Shown here piece by piece: positions 57,252-64,000 of a stretch of 64,000 nt of DNA. Numbering within the stretch: position 1 is the stretch's first letter; each line of letters opens with the position of its first letter. Below the pieces are notes generated by a model that saw nothing but the letters and a program-made list of their open reading frames with translations, did no database searches and was not told the origin of the DNA. A program made the translations under genes and the position numbers. This stretch comes from Paulinella micropora. Its lineage: Eukaryota; Cercozoa; Imbricatea; Euglyphida. The DNA lies in the NCBI GenBank assembly GCA_009731375.1, contig BJOX01000046.1, positions 283,763 to 347,762 on the forward strand. Reading direction: 5' to 3'.

Positions 57252-57362
57252 TATCGACGCCGGTCAGGGTATTGCATATTTCTTTTTATTAAAAATTAAA
57301 AACTCTTGTATCAACAAATTCCCGAATCTGCGAAAAAGAAAGGGATACAGGATTTTAAACTT

Positions 57363-58560
57363 TTAGCAAGGACCTTGACAAATCCAGTCTAAGATATAAC
57401 GCTTTTCCTGCGGGATGGGCCAGACTGCCTTTAAAACTTGATCCAACGGCTGATCTTGTCTTTTTTGGCGCAGGTGGCTAATAAGCCTAAGCCGTGACAA
57501 TCCGTGCTCGCTCGCCATTTCAAGCTTCGCTGCCAGCTCCGGTCCGTTGGACAGTAGTCCTCTCCAATCCTTCGAGTCCCAAGATCCGAGCAAATCCAGC
57601 AGAGGCGCCAGCGCCTGTTGGCTGCGCTGTTCCGCTCCAAGCCAACCTTGGAGCGGAATGCGCTCAGCGCCGTTGGCTAATAGTGTCAGATAAGACAGAG
57701 CTGCCAGCCCCGGCTGGGTCTTCTGCGCGGTAGCGTCTGCGCAGAGATCTCGGGCTTTCTGCACCGACCCCTGCTCGCTGCACTCAACGGATTGTCGACC
57801 CAGCAACAGGGTATCCAAGAGACGAACCTTGACCACATCTCGACCACCCAGCTTAAGAAGGTACACCGCTACGTGCGAGGGATCCCAGCGCCTCAACAGG
57901 CACATTGGCTGGGCCTTGTCGGCCTGGCGGCAGAGCAGGCGTGCGCATCTTTTCATAAGCAACAATACCCTTTCCCATGCCTGCCCCGCCACGGTGCTGG
58001 CCGTCAAGTAGTCGGTCAGGAGGCCATTGTCGTTGGACTGCGTGTAGCAGACCAGCTTAGGAGCTTTGCCCTTGTTCGTAGGGCCGAGGGCGCGCCGCAG
58101 CAACTCCCTGGCACTTTCTGCAAAGTGCTCTCGCTTTAGATCTTGCTGCCTCTTTTGTTCCGGCCTTAGAACGGACAACATTTTGTCGATCGCGTCGTCT
58201 TTAGACTTTTGTTTACCGATAGGCACTGAGCTGCCAACTTCACCTACCCCTATCCGATTCTCCCAGAAAATCTTGATCCACTCGGCATAGAGTTCAGAGT
58301 CGACAAAGCCAAAAGTAGCAATGTCAGTGCGCCTGCGCGTCCCCGGGAGCTGCCTCCAAAACATCTCGCCTCTAGCCTCCGCTCTGAGGGAATCAGAGTC
58401 TGCGTCCCACTTTTCTATTTTGCTAAGCAGACCCCCCTTGATGTCACACTTTTGTACCCATTCTGGTACATCATGACTCTTGAATTCTTTGAGCTTTTCA
58501 AGGTAAGCAGCCCAAACCGTTTTTTTTAGTTTGGCTGCATTTGGCACAAGCAAAGGCCCC
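57363..58560 (-). CDS. Orphan ORF, about 396 aa
   Basis: Open from a TGA near 58570 to TAG at 57363-57365 without an early ATG (the frame opens at TTG 58553). Upstream in another frame 'RAAVEEAKTNLVGYHKIQGG' continues from the end of kinase 2, so this may be the C-terminal half of one long frameshifted protein (59934 to 57363). Helical, Leu/Lys/Ala-rich, with 'LRRWDPSHVAVYLLKLGG' and 'KRYILDWICQGPC' at the end. No family recognised. Confidence 0.6.
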
Positions 58561-58703
58561 GCTCAACAAGTCTAGGTACCTCTCTGCTGCAGCCGTCGGG
58601 GCTGATGAACCCTGGTATAAGTCGTGCAGCTGTGCAAAGGTGGCTCTGCGAACCGCCCCGCCCTGTATTTTGTGATAACCAACCAGATTTGTTTTGGCTT
58701 CTT

Positions 58704-59934
58704 CTACAGCAGCTCTAAGAAAGTGTAGTACTCTGGCTGTGCTTGGAAGTGCAAGTTGGCGACCAGAGAAATAGCGCTGATGAGCAGCCGGGCTTGCTCT
58801 ACGAGCGAAGCAGCTAATTCTTCCAGTTCGTTTCGAAGCACTGTGAGCCCGTCCTTAAAGGCACCGTGGTTTTGTGCCTCCTCCAGGCGGGGCTTGGCGT
58901 TAGCTAGCAGGGTTGCCATCATGCCAAGCGCTAGCCTCTTCGAAACCTCCGCGGCTGCCCCACCCACGACGGTTTCGTCCGACAAAAGTTCCAGGGAGCC
59001 TAGACTCAGCTCACTTGCCGGTGCGTTGTTCGGGCCCTCGTACATATCTGCGTCCCCCAACAGAACGCGCGGCTGGCCTCCCGACGACGACGACAGTCGC
59101 GCGTTATCATACACCAGGAAGTTGCCCAGCTGCAGATCAACCACCAGCGCATCGCTTTCCGGGTTGGATGCAAGCCGTTGTACAAAAGCTCTGCATACTT
59201 TTGGATTACCTCGTAAGTCGCTTCCCAGGCAGAGTGCCGTGCGTTGCTCGTTGTAGCTCCTGGAGCCAAGCCTCTAGGTCATTTTCGGCATATTCGGCCC
59301 TGTCGCGGAACAAATAAAATGCGCAGCAGCTCTTGTCGGCAAGCCTATCCATTAGCACTTGCGCAGTTTCTGTTTTCGTCTTAACTTTTTTTATCTGCTC
59401 TTCAAGGTCTTTCTTGCAACCAGCAAGGCATCCCTGCTTACGTTTTTTAAGACGCTCGTCCGTCTCCAAGTCGTTTATAAATTTCTGGAGTTCAGCGTCT
59501 GAGATCCTTTGGTATTGAGATTCCCTGGAGGCGCCAATCCCGGCGTCACGCAGCGCTTCGGCCCAGCTTACGCGCGCATCCGCCACAGTGTCGTTGTCAT
59601 AGGCAAGAAAACTCCAGCGGTGCACATAATCCTTTGTGCTTGAGTCGGGAAACAAGACTATATTGTACGTGCCCTGTGCAAGCCAACATCGGGGGTCGAC
59701 CGCTGCTTTAGTCTGCAGACGGCAGCCGCGCCGCGACCGCTGGCCGCAGCGCCTAAGGTGTTTCTTGACCCTAGCTAACAAAACCTCTTTTAACCTTGAC
59801 AATGTGTCCAACTCGCTGAGAAAGTTTTGTCTGGGGACTTGATCATCGTTCTTGTTTTTAGGTCTTTTCGTAACAGTTTTATCTTGCTTGCCTGAACTGT
59901 AAGAAAGGCGACGGCGACGGTCAATCCCATGCAT
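58704..59934 (-). pseudogene. Divergent protein kinase 2, one frameshift
   Basis: From ATG 59934: basic N-terminus, 'LAQGTYNIVLFPDS' like a glycine loop, then a long charged helix and, after a frame change near 59230, 'ALVVDLQLGNFLVYDNA' (catalytic-loop-like DLxxxN) and 'VLLGDADMYEGPN' (DAD in place of DFG). A second change near 58705 would extend it. Related in layout to kinases 1 and 3 of this island. It may be a pseudokinase because the HRD His is absent. Confidence 0.55.
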
Positions 59935-60069
59935 TTTTTATTCTTTGCTAAGCTCACTCTAACTCTCTCTCTCTCTCTCTCTCTTATCTTTTTTTATAGA
60001 GTCCAGCAGCGGCCCAAGCTCCAGGCCCGTTTCTTTAGATCTCTCCACACGCTTGAACGAGTCCCCTCC

Positions 60070-60330
<261 letters not shown>

Positions 60331-60370
60331 AAAAAAAGTATCTAGACTAAGAAGCAAGGAGCTCTCTTCT

Positions 60371-61373
60371 ATGTCAGACTTGTTAGCCGACGGATTGCTC
60401 GGTAGTTCTTGCCACAATCCACCGCGGACAGAGGTCGGCTGCTCGCCGCAGCTGCCGCTAATATCACAGCAGCCCTGGTACACCGCAGCGTTACATGTAG
60501 TTGACCAGGAGCTTGCAAAGCTCAGCAAAGAACGCCAGGCCTGCGTGCGGGTCATTCGTGATACACAGCTGAAGGCCTGGGCGTTATCTAAAATAGAGGT
60601 TGCGGGTGGGCGCGAGGACGACCCAGAAACACTGCGGCTGTCGATAGAGGATGCACAGAAGAAAAAACAGCAACTGGATTCGCGGCTGAAAAAACTGCGG
60701 CAGATTAATACCGACCTGGAGAAGTTCCGACGGCTGCTGCAAGCAAGACTGTCGCGGGCGCGGCTAAGACTGGAGCTGGGTCAGCAAAATCTGGCCAAGG
60801 CACAGAGGCAACAGGAAAATATCAGGTAGCTACTTTTGAGGTTAGTGGCGCAGGCTCAAAAGGACCAGGCAAGGCTCACAATGCGGCACAGACAAGAGCA
60901 AGCAGAGCTCGGGGCGCAGCACCAAGAGGAGAAAGACGCGCTTAGGGCAAGAGCACGAGCAGGAACGGCAAGAATTCGAGCAGGTGTTGGAGCGGTACGC
61001 GCAGAGGCACCCCGAGTCCTCCGACTGGCAGACCCTGCGTGAGGATGCTAACAGGAGCATGCTGGCGCAGCGACAGCAGCTAGGCCAACAACACCTCGAA
61101 CAGCAGCAAAAGCTAGCGCAGCTGGGGCAAAAACAGCAGCTCGAGGCAAAGGGCAAGGCGCGGCTACAACTGATGCTACGGCGGTGGCAGGAAGAGCGCC
61201 TGTCGAAGTTGGATGACAATAACCGGTCGGCGCAGACGAACCTTGAGTGTTTGCGGCAGTATGAACAGAGGCTGCTAGTGTGTCTTCGGCAGCTGTCTAA
61301 GCGATGCCAACAAGTTGCCGAGGGGGACGCACCAAGACAGTACAAGGAAAACTCTATTTTAATAAAATCTTAA
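60371..61373 (+). pseudogene. Coiled-coil protein, in-frame TAG and one frameshift
   Basis: ATG 60371. Heptad-rich helices ('LRQINTDLEKFRRLLQ', 'LGQQNLAKAQRQQE') run to TAG at 60827-60829 (context AGG TAG CTA). The same frame continues as coiled coil ('AQAQKDQARLTMRHRQEQ') to about 60945, and then a different frame carries on ('EHEQERQEFEQVLERYAQ', 'QQHLEQQQKLAQLG') to TAA 61371-61373, followed by 'aataaaatcttaac'. Structural or scaffold protein by composition; no specific family. Confidence 0.6.
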
Positions 61374-61470
61374 CAAAAAACTCGCCGCGCACGCGGCTAG
61401 TCAAATGATGCTAGCCTCTCCCCCTCCCCTTCTCACTCCCTCCCGCCTCTTCCCTCTCCCACCCTTAGTC

Positions 61471-61950
61471 TTAGGTGCCAAGTGTAAGACCGTCGAGCTT
61501 TAATTCAGCGTATTCAGCACTTTCATGGCGCACCTTCCTCTGCCCCTTCCTTCTCCTGCTCCCTCTTCTCAGATGGGGAGGGAAGGAGGGGGGGGGGGGG
61601 GGGGCGCCCCTTCNNNNNNNNNNNNNNNNNNNNNNNNNNNNNNNNNNNNNNNNNNNNNNNNNNNNNNNNNNNNNNNNNNNNNNNNNNNNNNNNNNNNNNN
61701 NNNNNNNNNNNNNNNNNNNNNNNNNNNNNNNNNNNNNNNNNNNNNNNNNNNNNNNNNNNNNNNNNNNNNNNNNNNNNNNNNNNNNNCCCCCCCCCCCCCC
61801 CCCCCTGATCCTTTCTGCCATCCTACCACATTTCTTTTCCCGCTTCCCATTCCTAGATGGGAGACAAAGACAGGTTGTGCTTCCCCTCCCCTGCCCCTTC
61901 CCTCTCCTAGTTCTCAGCGCCAAGTGTAAAACCGTCAAGCTCTATCAGTG
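61471..61950 (+). repeat. Direct repeat flanking a gap
   Basis: 'GTGCCAAGTGTAAGACCGTC' (from about 61476) and 'GCGCCAAGTGTAAAACCGTC' (from about 61918) begin two related stretches of about 35 bases. Between them lie C/T-rich sequence, poly-G, 173 N (61614-61786) and poly-C. Each could be a promoter or gene-end copy. Confidence 0.75.
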
Positions 61951-62861
61951 AAAATTCTTTTTCGCACCTTTTTGGCACTCCTTCCCCTCCTGTATCCAAA
62001 ATCCTTTCTGTCACCCCGGAAGCCGTATGGCCCCAGTCTTTGTCTGCATTTGCGTGTAGATTGATGCAGACACTGACCTTGCCCGGCCTAGCGGCCAGGC
62101 AAGGAGATGCAGCCGCGCAATTCAGTCTGGGGCTCTGCTACTATACAGGCTCTGCATCGGTAGCCAAAGACCGGGGCAGAGCGTTCAGGTGGTTCGCGTT
62201 ATCGGCCGAGCAAGGGAACGCAGCCGCGCTCAACGGCCTGGGCGCTTGCAATTACTCTGGTCACGGAGTAGCCAAGGATCACACCAAGGCCTTCGCCTAC
62301 TGGTTCCGAGCGGGTGTCGGCCTGGGGTACGCTCGCGCACTGGCCAACCTAGGGCTCTGCTACGCCCGGGGGCACGGCGTGGCGCAGAACGATGCCAAAG
62401 CTTTTAGCTACTATTTACAGGCGGCTGCGCTGAGGCATTTCGGGGCCAAGGCCAAGGTGTGGCTTTTCTACGTCCAAGGAAAAGGAACGGCTAAGGACCG
62501 AACCAGGGCAGCCGAGTGGCTTACCCAAGCCGCCCAACAAAAAGACTTTTTGGCACAGCACTACGCCGGCCAAGCCCCATCCCAGCCTGCTGCCCACTGA
62601 GCTGGGAGACATCTGTGACATTTCCGTATCAAACGGGCCGGCCAGGATCAAGCGTCCACACTAGCTGTGGCTCGCTCACACCTGAAAACTTTCACTAGTA
62701 AAAAGCTAGGCGGAACTCAGAAAGCACTCCTTCGGAGGGAGACAAAAATGGAGAAGAGGGGAGGAGAGGAGGGTGTGTGTGTGGAGGGGGGGGGAGGGGA
62801 AGAAAAATGCAAATCGTAACTACTGCAAGTATGTTAAAAGGAAAGACCCATTTTACAATAA

Positions 62862-62926
<65 letters not shown>

Positions 62927-64000
62927 CACAGTGATGGAGCTGCCTAGCAAAATCCCCAGGGCCGAAAAGGTAGCACAGGGGCGTCGATCAGCCATTCAGC
63001 TGCTAAAAGAAAAGCTTTGCCCAAAGCACTGGATCCAAGCACAAAAGATCGCCACGATGTCTATATCAGTCGAAGAGTTGCAGGTATTGATCGAACGTTG
63101 GCGTCCGATCAGACTCCGACACCACCTTACCACCAGCACAGAGTTGGCGACTCATCTGGAGCGCGAGCTAAAGAAGAATAGCACCGAATTAAACACAGAG
63201 CTCAAAAAAGTCTGGCCCGAGGGAATTCCTTGCCTCAGACTCACCAAAAACATGTCGCAACGCTGGCCAACCTTTCGGCCGGCGATGATAGCTTACCCAC
63301 TGTCATTAGGCTGTCCGACAGCAAATTAGTCCTAAAACACGTAGTAGCTAATCTGTCAGGGGACAATCAAATGCTGATCGGCCAGCTAATTGATTATTTG
63401 TAGCTGCTTAGCCACCTGCACACAAAGAAATTAGTGCCTCGGGTGTATGGCTTGGTATTAATAACCAATGATAATGCGAACGACAGCAAAGCTACCGGCA
63501 GCGCCAATAACTATTGGGTTGCTACAGAGCTTGTGGAGGGGCAGCACACTGGAACGGAGACAACCTTGTTAACGTACCAAGCATCCCTAGAATTTCCTGG
63601 CGAAACTCTTTTCCGATCCTTGGTCACCCAAATAGTAAACGTTCTGGGAAAATCCAATGTTCTGTTCTTTAATTGGACACCGGAAGGAACGATTTACAGC
63701 AAGAACCGCGAACCCAAGCAGTTCTTGCTCAATGACATAGCACCCGAATTCTGTATGCAGATCAATCCCAACGACAGCCAATACACGAACAACAAGGAAA
63801 TAGTAGAACTAGCTAACTTACTCAGCGCTGTGGCCCATGGTTTCACGCGCCTAAAGCCAAGCTATTTCCTGGTGCTTTGGGACAAGCTAAGTTTGCAGGT
63901 GGAGTGGGAAAAGATAATAAAGTCTCCTGATCTTGTACTTAGCGAAAAACTGACCATTGTCGGCGAGTGGTGGTACGACGACCTGTGCCAGAGCAAAGCT

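Overview
The window is nuclear DNA of a eukaryote, probably a protist or alga that cannot be named from sequence alone. It has GT-AG spliceosomal introns, an LTR retrotransposon, a tRNA-derived SINE, MITE-like elements and very large amounts of simple repeat. The SAR1 protein encoded here is clearly eukaryotic but is not close to the animal form as I know it. The introns of the genes on the left and in the middle consist almost wholly of microsatellite (GATA, TACA, GA, CTA, AAT and others). Real exons are short islands of 35-400 bases, and most long open frames in the repeats are not genes. Ten runs of N, mostly beside homopolymers, mark assembly gaps.

Layout. 0.3-2.7 kb: minus-strand exons of an unrecognised gene with a Lys-rich exon, a Ser-rich exon and the start of a RING-like motif (gene B, partial). 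3.5-13.5 kb: ten minus-strand exons of an unrecognised gene (gene A), supported by matching splice phases, in an ocean of repeats with a new MITE family, an interstitial telomere tract, an ACGT satellite and a SINE. 14.1-16.4 kb: SAR1 GTPase on the plus strand; its first coding exon is only the ATG. 17.3-30.5 kb: a 13.2-kb Ty3/gypsy-type LTR retrotransposon with degraded gag-pol and two extra ORFs. 30.5-33.0 kb: AT-rich, no gene seen. 33.0-42.1 kb: a secreted GH5 (subfamily-2-like) cellulase on the minus strand with Cys-rich modules and Thr-rich linkers. 42.2-47.2 kb: repeats and a pair of inverted MITE-like elements.

47.3-64 kb is different: compact, mostly intron-poor, GC-richer ORFs on both strands. 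They include three divergent protein-kinase-like genes, an XPG/FEN1-like nuclease, a PD-(D/E)XK-like nuclease, a Sel1-repeat protein, a coiled-coil protein and several orphans. This set resembles large DNA virus gene content and may be an endogenous giant-virus-like island. Many of its genes carry frameshifts or in-frame TAG codons. A host-like spliced gene (51.9-54.6 kb) lies inside it, and one kinase appears to run into a microsatellite intron.

The most unusual observations are these. (1) Edges of exons, with their splice sites, have been copied repeatedly into the neighbouring microsatellite introns in at least ten places. (2) Two small inversions each flip a coding segment in place: one exon of the cellulase and the zinc-binding region of the retrotransposon integrase. 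For the cellulase, flipping the exon back gives exact splice-phase agreement. (3) A virus-like gene island with poly-G/C hairpins between its divergent genes.
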